In this document: piece after piece, positions 21,640-33,925 of the stretch | Layout of the letters: every line of letters starts with the position of its first letter | Position numbering within the stretch: position 1 is the stretch's first letter | NCBI GenBank assembly: GCA_024509875.1 | Contig: JAMPIV010012173.1 | Location: forward strand, 262,239 to 326,238 | DNA from: Oreohelix idahoensis | Taxonomy: Eukaryota > Mollusca > Gastropoda > Stylommatophora > Oreohelicidae | Direction: 5' to 3' | Length of the DNA stretch: 64,000 bases | Made by a program: the position numbers and the translations under genes | Notes under the pieces: generated by a model | What the model was told of the DNA's origin: nothing | Databases searched by the model: none | The model's input: the letters and a program-made list of their open reading frames with translations, nothing else

Positions 21640-23176
21640 TAAGAAGGTTGACTTCGGAGAATTTATCTCCTCCATAAAACTTTATCTCAATCGTTGGATT
21701 GAGTTAGCTGAAGTCCCTAAGACTTATGAAGGGATAATTGATTTAATGTTAAGAGATAAGGTTCTTTAGGCATGTAGTGCCGACCTAACAGCTTTTTTGC
21801 AGGAAAGACGTCCCAAGACCATTGATGAGTGTGAGAAACTAGGTCGACAATATGTCGTCACCCATCCAGACAGAGATATCAAGAAATCTGCACCAGATGA
21901 TTCATTACCAGTGGGTGCTGCCTATCATGACTATGGAGACCACCGTCAACGTTCTAAAAGTTCGGATGGTAGAAACAGGTTTAATTTTAGCTCCTCCAAT
22001 GGAGGAAGGTACAATTTTTCAAGAAGGTTTTCACCTGCTCCATATGAGAGAAATAGGTTTCATAATTTCTCTAACAGGGGTGGTGGATATCACGGTGGTA
22101 GATGGAGTGATGATATCCATTACAAAGAGTATAGACAATCGTCTAATGAAAGACCACAATGGAATGATAGCTTTCATGATGATCAAAATAATAATGAGGT
22201 AGACAATACTAGAAGGGCTAGTAACCAAAGTGGTAAACGACATGAAAGCATAAACAAACGCCATGCCAATGTTTGCGCGGAACATAGTAGGAGTGATACA
22301 GATCATGCTAATGCATGTGTGTCCTATGCATCCACCAATGAGAATGTAGAAACACATCATGCCAATGTCGCTGTGACAGATACCATAAACGATGAGAGCT
22401 GTCCAGGTTGTAAACCTTTATTTCAACCTAATGAGAGAGTAATATTGAGTTGCGGTCATGCGTTACCCACTCTAATGTCAGTCTCTGCTACTGATAAATT
22501 GGATGTGCAGCATGGGTTTGTGAATGGTCAAACCGTCTCTACTATTCGGGACACGGGATGCACAACGATTGGCCTACGTCGTTCTTTAGATGACGACACA
22601 GCTCTTACTGGGCGTTACGTAAAGGGTGTTACATTTGGTGGAAATATTGAGTTATACCCAACAGCAGCTGTATCGTTATGTACACCATTCTTATCAGGCC
22701 AAGCTGAAGTATGCTTGTTGCCTGAACCACCAATTAATCTCATAGTGGGAAATGTGGCTGGTGCTAGGGAATGTTCCCAGGCTAACATTGAAAAATGGAC
22801 TCACCAGCACCCATTACGCACAAAGGCTTCAAGTACACATATCCATAATACACAAATTAGTTGTACACCAGCTTCATGCAATACCATTCGACATTCTCAT
22901 CGTCGATCATCTACATATTCTGCTGAGAGAAATACTGGACGTATTATTCTGGTCCGTAATGTTCCTTCTGGCACCAAATGGTGGTCGCTCAGAAAAATTT
23001 TTCTTTATGCGGGACATGTTCAACACGTTAAGTTCGCACATAGACGCAATTCTTCCACTACTGTGGCATTTATTCGTTTCCGCTCTACGTCTGATGCCAA
23101 CAGAGCTGTTAAGCTCATACATATGTCATCATATGCTGGCCATATACTCGATGTTCGATTACATCGTCATCTTTGA
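21640..23176 (+). pseudogene. Gag C-terminus, retropepsin and RRM-like domain in one frame
   Basis: The frame carries the last capsid helices, interrupted by a TAG at 21767-21769, then SADLTAFLQERRPKTIDECE. From 21797 it is open for 459 codons. Residues about 50-105 are rich in Gly, Arg, Phe and Asn (RGGGYHGGRW) in place of a zinc knuckle. Residues about 105-200 are His/Asn/Ser-rich. Retropepsin spans about 230-330 with the active-site loop TIRDTGCTTIGLRRSL (DTG at 22550-22558) and PPINLIVGNVAG. A linker follows. Residues about 379-459 have the RRM pattern: RNP2-like IILVRNVP, helix WSLRKIFLYAG, strand HVQHVKFAHR, RNP1-like TTVAFIRFRS, helix ANRAVKLIHMSSYAG, strand HILDVRLH. An RRM after protease is not part of a normal Gypsy Pol; RT should be here. 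Confidence 0.8.
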
Positions 23177-23404
23177 CATTACATTGATTACTCCATACCA
23201 CGCACTCTATTAGTTGCGTTCTCGTGTGCATTACTTTTCTAGTTCAGATGTTTAGCACTACATCTGTTGCTACAATAGCTCTATCAACTACACTTCTTGG
23301 CTCTTCGACATTCTAGTGCATTTTTTATCTATTACTATCCTATACGTTTGGACTTACATCGTCTTTGTTTACTATGTTTGCTGATCAGTCAGAATCATTA
23401 ATTC

Positions 23405-23655
23405 CTTGAGCACTTTACTTTTCTACCTTTACCATTGTCTGCCTTGACGTGCAAAGGTGCACCATTAAAAATTCAGTGGTCAGATAATGCTAATCGTTCG
23501 TTGAATATGATAAAGTCTGCATTTTCAAAGCATCATATTCTATCGATTACTGATGCTCGAAAAATCTTTTTTCTCAGAACGGACGCTTCGGGGACAGGCA
23601 TAGGTGGCTGTTTGATGCAACGTTGGGACGACAGGCTTCATCCATGGGTCTATAT
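23405..23655 (+). pseudogene. RT thumb/connection and start of RNase H
   Basis: Encodes ALTCKGAPLKIQWSDNANRS, then IFFLRTDASGTGIGGCLMQR, the connection and the first RNase H strand with its catalytic Asp (TDASG). RT fingers, palm and the DD box are absent upstream, where the RRM-containing segment lies instead. The frame is cut at 23655 by the nested segment. Confidence 0.85.
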
Positions 23656-26026
23656 TTGATGATATACATTGATACACCGATCCCATGTGTAGGATTTATA
23701 AAGTCAAAATAGTGTAAAAATAAAAATTACTGGAGGTGTGAGGTTTCGTTTTCGCTCACGCCAGCAATAGTATGGATTTTAGCAGACAGTAGCTAAGAAT
23801 AAATAATATTATCTTTCCCTAACGGCCTTGAAACTATTTAGAGCATTGGGACACGATCAATCCGGTTTTTACCTGGAGGGAGTGAGAGAGGAGCGACAGA
23901 AGAATGATACTTTTGACACGTGTTGGTTTGAAACAACACAATTTTGTAAGCGAACGCGCGTAGTATGGTTGGGCAGGTTTGAATAAAAAGGCGGAAACGC
24001 CACATGCATACCGCTTAATATAATCACATCGTGGGAAAGGTTCAAACACACAGACAGCGCATGGCCTGCCAAATAGTACAGTTTATGACGTAACAGACTA
24101 GTGGTTTCAGTTTGAACAACGGGAGAGAGGGGGAAAGCTGGAGTATTTATAGAGAAGTAGACATTTACGAATATTATGGAAAATATATGGAATTCTTTAT
24201 TACAATGGATATGGCCATAAAACTTGGTTAGTTTAATAGAATATCTTCTCCTGAGTAATAATATGTTTTAAAATACAAATTGCTCCAGATAATAGTAGAG
24301 ATATTGACAAAATACTATATTGGTTCGTAGAGACTAACAAGCAGACCCTCGTTTTTGCATTCACTATCGGTGACAATTTTTTGCACGCGTTGTTAAAAAG
24401 AAGCAGAAGACCGACAGACAGAGGTACACGAAAATTGGCTGTAATTTTGCTAAGATCGGACGGACCGACAGACAGAGGTACACGATAATTGGGATGTAAT
24501 TTTGGCTTTCTTTTCAAATTGAAGTCAGAATTGGGAATCGTCCGATCTCATTGGCCAACACATTTAATATTACTGGACAATTTGACGGCTCGACGCCATT
24601 TGAACTTATACTGTCCCTTAGCCAGGACGATGTACTGAAATATGAATTTTAACTAAAACTAAAGTAACTACTTAAACAAATTCATAGACAAGCCGGCAGC
24701 AAAGCTGAATCTGTGCCATGGTCATCGTTCCTGTGTTTATTCATTGAATTTGTGGTAAGACAGAAATTATTAATATTTTATTTTAAAATGTGAGTGTGAG
24801 ATACTGCCATATGACAAATATTACGACTGTAAGTACTTAGACTAGGTCCCTAGCAGACCTATGCAGGGCCAAGAGGTTGATTTATCTTATAACAAACTAC
24901 CAGAGATGTAGAATACACATGTTTTCTTAGGTGGTCAGGTGTAAACATATCACCCACCTTATTGTATGGAAAAAGGAGATTAATGAAAATATTGCAGATG
25001 CAGTGCAGCCCTTAGAGGAGAGGAATGTGAAAAAACTGATACACCTTGTTATGTGGATGAGTTGGGTTGGTCAGATAGATCTAACCCAGGTCTTTTATTT
25101 TGCATGTATTATAATTTGTGGAAATAGTAGATTAAACAGGATGTAAACAAGGAAACATAATTTCATGTTACAGGGTTTTTGTCTGGCACTAGTCCGGTGC
25201 CAGATTTCTGAGTGAAGAATTTGAGAAGACGTTGTATTCCAGTAGTGATAGGTGTACACGCTGTCTACTCCATTACTTTTGGACAAGTACAACAGTGGCC
25301 GTTGGCCGGAGTGACAACTGACAGCTACTACATGTGCTAGATAAGTATATCATCTGGCACATGACCTTTCATCAACAAGAATTAGTGTTTCCCTAACTGA
25401 CATAAATAAAACTATTTACACCCCAGAAGTTAAAATTAAAAGTTGTGAAATAAAGACATGGGAGTGATTACAGAATCCCGACCCGCCATCCAGTGTTAGT
25501 TTAACAGTAGTATTAGAAATTTATTAACACCATTATTAGATTTTAAAAATATGTGTTTGGACAAATTGTCCCTTTTGTTTAATCGATTTGCCTATATGTA
25601 TATAAATTGATTACCTTTGAGTTTGAAAGTCCTGACCAGAAGAATACTAGGTTCAGGACAAAATAAAATTGTAAAAAATAGTTTAATACCAAAATTTAAA
25701 GCATGGTGTTAGTTCAGTTGATCATAGAATTTAATATTTGTTTGTGTGTGTATGGTTAAGTATTAAAGTACCATCACACCACAGGTTCATAACCCTAGAC
25801 ATTAGACGTAGTCATCATACATACTAGTCAAGAATAAGTCTGAATGAGATCATAAGGTGGTAGCAGAAAGGCTCCCTTAAACTTCACCCTAAAACTTGTT
25901 ATACTCAGGGGCCTTCACAGCTGACCTCATTCAGTACAATATAAATACATAACAACAACATTTCATAACATCTAAATCCACCACATATATTGGGTAGCTC
26001 GCTCCGGGATTTAAATTTACCACACT
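23656..26026. mobile_element. 2.4-kb insertion inside RNase H, contains R1 copy B
   Basis: The RNase H text breaks at ...LHPWVYI and resumes with ...HYICRKLLPAEQRYAAGERE. CTATAT occurs at both joints (23650-23655 and 26024-26029), a possible target duplication. Inside, 24400-24490 has a direct repeat GGACCGACAGACAGAGGTACACGA, and 25600-25990 is R1. No long protein and no clear terminal inverted repeat were found, so the class of the insert is unresolved. Confidence 0.7.
25600..25990 (+). repeat. Dispersed repeat R1, copy B
   Basis: Same landmark order as at 3830-4255, including CATAACCCTAGACATTAGACGTAG, GGTGGTAGCAGAAAGGC and CTTCACAGCTGACCTCATTCA. Confidence 0.75.
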
Positions 26027-26319
26027 ATATCTGCAGGAAGCTTCTACCAGCAGAACAACGCTACGCAGCTGGCGAACGGGAGTTAATTGCCATTGTTTGG
26101 TCGATCTCCAAGCTTTCAAAATATCTAATTGGCCGAAAGTTTATACTACAGACAGATCCCATGCCGCTGACAGCACTGAAAACCAAGACATACAACAACC
26201 CAAGATTACACCGATGGTTCTTATTGCTGCAAGAATTTCATTTCGACATCCAACCAATTCGTGGATCCGATAATTGGCTAGCGGATCTGCTGTCCAGATG
26301 GTCTGATGAAAATAACTAA
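26027..26319 (+). pseudogene. RNase H C-terminal half
   Basis: CRKLLPAEQRYAAGERELIA, IVWSISKLSKYLIGRKFILQ, TDPMPLTALKTK and PIRGSDNWLADLLSRWSDEN are the second half of Gypsy RNase H, in frame with the first half across the insertion. It keeps the Glu of GERE and the Asp of TDP. After the stop at 26317-26319 the integrase that should follow is absent. Confidence 0.9.
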
Positions 26320-26914
26320 AACTAGGTATCCTAATAGAATGTCAGATCATGCACAGTCATTCAAAAGAATTGGAGAAGATGAACAGATTGTCATATTAAT
26401 TACAAATGCAAAAGTGTTATGGCTATTCACGCTGACTAGTTACTATACAGAAGTGGACATTTAAATATTTGACTTAATATTCCATGGTTCCTATGAATAT
26501 AACCTAAATGAACTGGAATAGTGACATTATTCCGAGTGTTGACATTTACTATACTGTACAGCATGTGCAGAGGTTCTATTGCATTCACAGTGAAAACATA
26601 CAGACTCACTCGCACATAAACTATGTGATAGTATACATATTGACATAGTGAATTCTATTTCAGGAAAGTGAGACAAACTTTATAGACGATAATTAGTGTA
26701 TTTATTTTCATCACTTATAACTTTTAGTGACATTTTATTTGCACTTTCAATTATTTAATCGAAATTGATTGGGTTTGATCGCAGTTAATTGGTCTTTAAT
26801 CGAAATTAATCGTTTTAATCGAAATTAATCGGTTTTGATCGGGATTAATTGGTGTTTACTTAATATTCTATTCAGCGTCCACCCGAGGTAAACGCTTGCG
26901 GGACGAGGGGGTCA
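26320..26914 (+). other. 3' untranslated region of the LTR element
   Basis: No integrase is present. 26755-26855 is a degenerate tandem of TTAATCGAAATTAATCGG / TTTTGATCG units. GGGACGAGGGGGTCA at 26900-26914 is a plausible polypurine-type tract just before TGTTGAGTG. Confidence 0.55.
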
Positions 26915-27875
26915 TGTTGAGTGCGCATCATGGGGCATAGCGATTATGTTAAAGTGGAGTTGGAGAGAGATCGCTTTGCACCATGCTGTACACTCACCAA
27001 ACACAAAATAAATGCGATCATTAACTATGACTACGAAGTAGCGTAAAATGACGTAGAGGACATAGTGACAGGATTCCATAGCGTCGGCTTGTGTGGCAAG
27101 GTCCACTTATAGCAGTGTAGTTGATTCTACTCTCAAAGTGTTTATATTAGATGTAGATTTCAAGCAGAAATCTAGTGTGATTCTAATTCAATTGGGGATA
27201 AACCCATCTCGTCATGAGTTATGAGATTCGGGTAAGATTTAGGCTAGTATAAGCCACCAGAGATATTTGAACAGATCAAGGGTATCGTAACCGTCATGGA
27301 AGGGTATGGATGCCCAAAGAAAATAGGTATGATTGCCGACTAAAAGAAGATGTGCAGGAAGGCACCGAAGTGAAATACTATGTATAAGGAAGGAAGAATA
27401 AATATGTCCAGTGGAATTCCTAAGAATAAAATATATGAAGGAAATAATAATTATGCTATGGAAGCACTAAAAGAAAGATAAGTCTTGATGATAGCCTAAA
27501 GAATTTTGAAGATGAATGGACTTATGCAGAAATAATTTATGAAATGCCAGAATCGATGATTTAAATGAATCTGTCAAATTGTATTAAGAGCAATGTGTCG
27601 CTCATATAAGTTCCTGTGTTGAATAAAGTGAAAGTCGTTTAAACACAGAAGTTTTCGAGAAATGATTTCCAGTTGGAAGCATGAGTTTTTAGAGATATAA
27701 CCAGTTAATATTTGATGACAGTTAGTCAGATGAAAAGACTTAGAACACAAAGAACAGTTCGATTACGAAGAAAAAAACTGTGGCCAGAATTTTGGTGACT
27801 ACATTTCAGAACAGTAATACAATATCCCTAGACATCATTCAACATACTGGAGCCAGAAGGAAAAGTTCCTTAACA
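26915..27875 (+). repeat. 3' LTR (full length uncertain)
   Basis: 27169-27875 is shared with the 5' copy. A start at 26915 (TGTTGAGTGCG after GAGGGGGTCA) would give a 961-bp TG...CA LTR. A start near 27175 (TGTGATTC) would give about 700 bp. No matching short target duplication is seen outside the two LTRs under either option. Confidence 0.8.
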
Positions 27876-28245
27876 ATAATCGACCTTCGATGTGAAGACA
27901 GTTCATGATAATTGTCACGGGTTGCCTCCCCTTGCTCTGCGCAGTAGTGGTTCAACAGTGGCCAAAACCTAGAGTATCTAATGTGGGTCTTCCAATGTGT
28001 CTACCTTCGCACAAGATTACGCTTGGCAGAGTTGTAGATAGAAGGATAATAGTGATTCTGCCTTGAGGGAGTTTTCACAAGATATTTCAGAAATCAAGAA
28101 CAAAGCTGAATTAGATCTGAGCATGTAAACTTTTTATCTGACGCGCCGCCTTTTGTGAAGATGTATATTGTATGATTTAGCTCGTTCAAGCCCCCAGCTG
28201 ATTTATTTCTGCGAAATTCCTCTTATTAGTATTATTGAGGGAAGG

Positions 28246-28860
28246 CCATTAAGCAGCTCTAAAACAAAATCCATGGTGATATCACGAGAAGAAAGAAGAC
28301 ATCAGATTAAGCTGGGAGAACAGGTTCTGGAGCAGGTCGACCACTTTAAATACCTCGGAGCTATTATAGACCGAAAGGGAGGCATCAAAGAAGAGTTGGC
28401 CACTCGAAAAGCAGCAGCTGGGAGACTTTTTCAGGCCATAAATCGAGGATTCCTCAGCAAGAGAGAGGTTGGTAAGAAAACGAAGATGGCTGTATACCGC
28501 TCCGCCAATGTCCCAGTCTTGACATATGGATGCGAGTCATGGGCAATGATTACAACCCACAAAAGCCAGATCCAAACCTCAGAAATGAGGTATCTGAGGA
28601 AGGTGGTTGAAGTAACAAGAAGAGACATGGTCCGCAACCAGATCGGCTACCGCGACAAGCATGAGAAACAAAGAGCCAGGGATCCAGACCCCCAGGACGA
28701 CCCAGAGTCCGCTGGGAGGACAACATAAGACAATCTTTGAAGGACCGAGGACTAGAATGGAACCAGGCCAGGAGGAAGACAGCCGATAGGATAGTCTGGC
28801 GCTCTCTCTTCCAAACCTCTACACCTCACGGTAGAAGGGGAACGACTAAGTAAGTAAGTA
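28246..28860 (+). pseudogene. LINE A 3' end, RTE-like
   Basis: 5'-truncated non-LTR retrotransposon. The frame gives SKTKSMVISREERRH, FKYLGAIIDRKGGIKEELAT and PVLTYGCESWA (end of RT and thumb-like region). After a frameshift near 28700 it reads WEDNIRQSLKDRGLEWNQAR and ADRIVWRSLF. The protein stops within the tail TAAGTAAGTAAGTA. A very short 3' UTR with a simple tandem tail is typical of RTE-like elements. The same 3' end recurs inverted at 45303-45372. Confidence 0.8.
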
Positions 28861-31800
28861 TTATTATTGTTGTTCTTATTGGCTCTTATTGGATTCACAC
28901 GTGTGCCTTTCGCTCTGTAATAATTAATTCAAATATGAATGTGTCAAAATCAGCACATACAAATTTAATAATCCATTACATTAACACTAGTAAATAAATA
29001 TGACTGGTGATTATGAAAAATAATTAAGTTTCTTCACAGAAAAGTCTTTAGGCTTGATGAATTTAGCAAAATAAAGTTGTCTTGGCCTGTCAAAATTAGG
29101 ACTTGCCAAAATACTGAAGTGCTGTCGTACCAGATAGGTTGTGAGTTATTTTTGTCCCGTCTGAGTAGAGTGGATGGTGATAAGTACGTGAGAAAAAGGT
29201 GTGAGAAATAGATTTCACGGGTGAATAACCTAAGGAGATGATATATCTCTGGAATGAGTACGTTTCTCTAGTCCAGCCTATCTATACGACTATAATTTAG
29301 TACAAGAACACCTTGCACTCCTCATACATATAAATATACGTTTAACTACACACATACACAGCTATGTGACAACAAGACACACAAACGTAAAAAAAAACTA
29401 CGGATAATTGGGTATTGGTCTGACCAACACACAAAGGTCAGTTTTCTTTGTTGTTTATTATCATTAAACTTGACAACACCAAATATCTAAAGAAATATCA
29501 AATAAAATAACAGATTTACATACATATGACATAGCAGAATAAATGTTCCCTCCCCCTATTGAGAAAAGAACCCAAAAAGTTAATAAGCCCAAAAGTTAGC
29601 ACTATGTTACAGAGTTAGACAGTAAGGAAAACAAGTTCCTATTAAATGCTATCCAGTAAAGTAAACAAGTTTAAGCAAAATCCAATGTTGGTAAAGTTCC
29701 TGTAGCAAAGAAAAATATTCACTCTCTCTGTCATACAGTGGCCACTCAATCACGCTTACCTACTCTTGGTGATCTCCCTTGGAAAAACAATTATCCTGAA
29801 TATACAAATGCCAGGTTTAATTGCCAAATCGTCCCCAGTCCATCCTCTAACAAATCAAGACTAGTGAGGTGAACGCCGATTCGGGGGTTTTAATTTTCCC
29901 TGGATGAACAAAATGTCACCGGGAATAGTTAGTGTAGCAAAACGTGCTCTTGAGGTTCACAGTTAAAAAAGAGGAAAGTACTTCCGGTATTGGGACACAT
30001 CTGTTTGCTAAAAATGTTACATATGATGATGATAATAAAAATTATCAATGACAACGGAAGCTCTGCGGCAACATGTCCGTATGATCTCAGTTTTCTTGTA
30101 CAACATTTCGGTATTCTTCCCAAAACGATTAAGATCCAATATAGTTCCCAGCAGGAAATTGGGCGCACTAACAACACGATATAGCTAGACGTGTTGAAGC
30201 TCTGCCAAAGACTTGCAAATGAGAAATAAGTATATAAGGCGAAACCTTAAGGAGCCAATTCTGGCCAATTATTCATGCTCCAACTAGGGAGATATATTAA
30301 TACATTTTTGTGTGTCTTCCCACTACTTGGGACCAAGACCCATTACATTATTCATCTGTAACGTCTGTCCATGACAATGGACTTTCGGATCTGCCTCCAG
30401 TTTGTGGTTTTTTTTCCTGGTTAGCCACTTATCGCCGCGATAAACCGCGCCATCCCTGTTTAAGAATCGTGCACGGTTGTAAGCAAATAATTAAACATAC
30501 AATTAACTTAGAAGCGCTCAAATGTGCGTCTACAAAATACTAGACTCACATGTGAGGATCTCAAACATTTAACTCCCCCGCTAAAATAACTTAACCACAA
30601 CATTAACCATTCAGTAAAGAAAAGACCGCTGGACACCCTTGATCAGGTCTGCTAGGGATATAAGAAAACAATTATGGAAAATGCCACTCCTCCATATAGC
30701 TATATATATGCACACAGATGAGGGACAAGACGATCTCTAATCCACTCCGTCAGTCCTGATTAAAGCTAAACGGCACAGGTGTTTTCCCTTACGCCTATAC
30801 GGTCAGCTTTTGCTAGAGCAGAGATTAGGTCAGATGGAGTTATGCAACTCTCTCGCACCGGCAGTAAGCGTACAATGTTAATTATTATTCAATTATCCAC
30901 ACGCGCACTTACATAAATATTGCCTGTCATTAATAGCTATTAAATTGTCGGCGTCTGTTTGTCATCGTATGATATTAAATAATAGGCACTTATAATAAAT
31001 ACGCACAATGAAATAAAATGTGAATTATTTTCTGTCACTATCAGTCGCGCCTAGCATATAAATCAGTCAACTAAAACCGTCTCTTCTTGTGTGAGAAAGT
31101 GGGGGGTGAAAATTAACATTATAACTTGACATCTGATATAAAATAGCTACGCGTTATTTTATTTCACTGGTTTTAACAGCTAGAACTCTAAGTGAATTAT
31201 AATGGTAAAAGCTTAACACTTTTAATCACGTAAACACTAATTTCTATTACCAGAAAATCAGAGGGAAAATCCCCACGAATGCTATTAACACATCCTCCAC
31301 AATGGTTCTAGCACTACGTGCTTAAACTATCCAAAATTTCTGAGAGACAACTGATAGCAGGTTTAAGAAAACACAGTTTATATCTCGCTATATTTCTCTG
31401 ATCTATAGATGATGTTACTTTTCGCACTATTGTTAGTAACGGAGAATCAGAAACATGAGTTCCCCAGATAAAGGTTTACGCCCGTCTTCCGTTGAGCGCT
31501 TTCGCCCCGACATCAAAAGACGAGTTTCTCGAAGATTTTGCCCGTGAGTCTACTTCAAAGCGTACTCGGGGAAAGATTCTGCCCGTGAGTCTACTTCAAA
31601 AGATTATGTGTTATTCACGTGCGGCCTGTTAGGTATCGTATGAGTGACAGATAAGCATGCGTGATAAGACGCGGTAAACAAATCTGATTCGCTACCTGTT
31701 ATGACGGGCAGGACACGAAAATTTGTAAACTTCTTTTGCTTATGTTCAAAGGAAAGAGGCGTGACGAAAAAGTGAATAAATACAGGCTGTAAATGCCTGG

Positions 31801-32733
31801 TTTTGCCAGCAAATCATAGAACGCTACGAGGTCTAAAAAGACTGTCAGATTACTGTAGGCTCTTTTTCCATTATACGTCACAAGTGCCGATGCTGATTTT
31901 CCGTAAATTCGTCTCTGTGATGAGGGGCACGTTTCCAGATCAATCAGGAAGTATCAAAGCAAGAATATTCAGGTGTCGATCTCAAGCTTCGAACCACAGT
32001 CTAGTAGTAGAGCAAATGTTCTCTCCGGGTTGTACCGCAAATAGTCGGGTCGCCTCGTACTGGTACCACAAACTTTAAAGGAAATAAAAGAAAAAATTCC
32101 GCTGCTTAATATCTTTTTGTCCGATATTAATCAGGCGCCTTTTCCCGCTGTGCGTCAGCCATTTGTTTTCTCAGATAGTTTACTCTTCCTGAGCATATCA
32201 CTCAGAGCATGTAATGAAAAATCCCCAGTATGTCAGTTAATTTAAGGAAAATTTTGTGACTGAACAGCGGCAGGGGCTTGTGCCGGAAGGAACAGATTAA
32301 ATTTACTTACATTCACTAAACGATAATATACATCTATTCACAAATTGATATAATCATCACTCACTCCTTGAAGTCTGGGGTTACCTCTGCTGTTGGTTAT
32401 TCCGTGAAACCTAGTATGAAGCGATCACCAGCGCTTGCAGTGGTGGTTCAAGAATGTATCATTTTCACATGCAGAGGTTGCCAGTCTTGTATGAATTTTA
32501 ACACCACTAACATGTCAAATTCACATCATAAAAAGTATGTTACACTCACCTCAATAATCGAGAAATTTTAGACTTCTTGCTCAGTAGAATATACTTGGCA
32601 ACTTAACACAGATACGTCGAACATATGTCTGGGGTATTATTTCTATTTCAGAATCCCTGTATGACTTGTGAGTAGTCCTGTAGAATTCCGGGTTCCATAT
32701 TAATATTGGCGAGTCTACTACTGATGTACAGAC
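28861..32733. other. No gene seen (3.9 kb)
   Basis: AT-rich intergenic sequence. The only structure noticed is a two-copy direct repeat AAGATT.TGCCCGTGAGTCTACTTCAAA at about 31530-31605. No terminal repeats, RNA genes or conserved proteins were recognised. Confidence 0.5.
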
Positions 32734-33144
32734 ATGCTCTTAATACTTTTTTCCGGTCATATAAATTCAGAATCCAACACTATTCTTTTCTATGGCAAGG
32801 TCCGAGCTGTCTACTTTGACGATTTCAGAAATGCAGTACCGTACGTCAAACATTTTCTACGTTATATCGTAGGTTCCCGGCCCACGCTTCCACCTGGCGT
32901 TTTCGACAAAACTCCAAATCAGCACGATTGTTTATTGGCGCCTCAAATGCCAGCCAGTACATTAAAAGTAAGTGTTATGAAAACATTTCCTCATGTAATA
33001 TTTTCCATGACTCATACGTTTGAAAAATTCAAACAGTCACCCTCCGTATATGGAGTTGTGATATTCGTAAAATGTCTCAAAGTTGACATATCACACTTCC
33101 TACTCACTATTCCAACTGTCTTCCGAGATTGCGTTTATCTATAA
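32734..33144 (+). CDS. Unidentified open frame; possible host exon
   Basis: 136 codons of ordinary composition with no motif that I recognise. Within it, 32773-32969 is bounded by a splice-acceptor-like TCATATAAATTCAG and a strong donor-like AAAA|GTAAGT, and is open in this frame (VRAVYFDDFRNAVPYVKHFL). The other two phases contain stops. This is compatible with an internal exon, but chance is not excluded, and no partner exons were identified. Confidence 0.2.
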   Translation: MLLILFSGHINSESNTILFYGKVRAVYFDDFRNAVPYVKHFLRYIVGSRPTLPPGVFDKTPNQHDCLLAPQMPASTLKVSVMKTFPHVIFSMTHTFEKFKQSPSVYGVVIFVKCLKVDISHFLLTIPTVFRDCVYL

Positions 33145-33370
33145 TCACATGTCCCAAACAGTCGAGTTGGAAGTGATTATGCAATCTTAAGCAAACACTT
33201 CATCCTCGCCTCTACCTGGAGTAATTGTGGTATTAACACGTTTAGTTATTAAATTAATCTCTCAGGGATGGGCGATACGCTTGTCTGGACATACGAAGTG
33301 AAGTGTGACAAATGGAAACAATGACTCTAGTACGGAGTGCAGCGAAAATGAGAAATAATAAAAAGGGGAG

Positions 33371-33378
33371 AGGGAGAG

Positions 33379-33419
<41 letters not shown>

Positions 33420-33680
33420 GAGAGAAAGAGAGAGAGATGAAAATGCAAGAAAAATTGAATGGTCCAATTTCGTGACAATGATGATGATGACAATGATAAG
33501 TAAACGATAGAAAATGTCTTAGAAATTTAAAAAACATATATATCAAGAAAATCAAGAAAAAGAGGAAGAAGAAAAATAAAAGAAGAAGATCAAGAAGAAG
33601 AAGATGAAAAGAAGAAGAAGAAAAGAAAAAGATGAAAAGAAGAAGAAAAGAAGGTCAAGAACAAGAAAATAAGAAAATAT
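33371..33680. repeat. (GA)n and polypurine AAG/GAA tract
   Basis: 33371-33435 is mostly GA repeats. 33541-33680 is almost pure purine on the + strand (AAGAAGAAG type), followed by a short TA run. Such mirror-like purine tracts can form triplexes. Confidence 0.93.
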
Positions 33681-33694
33681 ATATATATATATAT

Positions 33695-33925
33695 AGGATA
33701 CCGTTACACGCCTATTGAGGTATATTGGGAATCCGGTGTTAGGCCCGTATTTTCTTGACAATCGGCACACTAGGAGTGAAGTGGTCAGCATCACGCCGGC
33801 CACCTTAACCTTCCCAAAGTTGTTCTAATACCCAATTCATGAGGCTGGATCGACCCCAGAACCGTTTGCGGTCTCAAAATGTCCACTTCAACTGGGGATC
33901 GAACCACTGCGCTACCGCGGCTCCC
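33695..33925 (-). repeat. SINE-2 copy
   Basis: On the minus strand it starts GGGAGCCGCGGTAGCGCAGTGG, a tRNA-like head with GGTTCGATCCCCAG (box B). The body contains GGAAGGTTAAGGTGGCCGGC and ends AGGCGTGTAACGGTATCCT. Same family as 35098-35366. Confidence 0.85.

Larger units (their letters stand above)
18871..27875 (+). mobile_element. Ty3/Gypsy LTR retrotransposon with nested insertion
   Basis: Two direct copies of the same sequence (18871-19576 and 27169-27875) bracket gag, protease, an RRM-like domain, and RT/RNase H pieces. The copies differ at about ten positions in about 700 bp by eye, implying a fairly recent insertion. Yet RT and integrase are mostly gone, and a 2.4-kb segment interrupts RNase H. 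The 3' LTR may be longer (from 26915), in which case the 5' LTR is cut where the NUMT ends. Confidence 0.88.

Noticed and set aside
31530..31605. CRISPR-like direct repeats
   Set aside because: Only two copies with a short spacer in a eukaryotic repeat-rich context.
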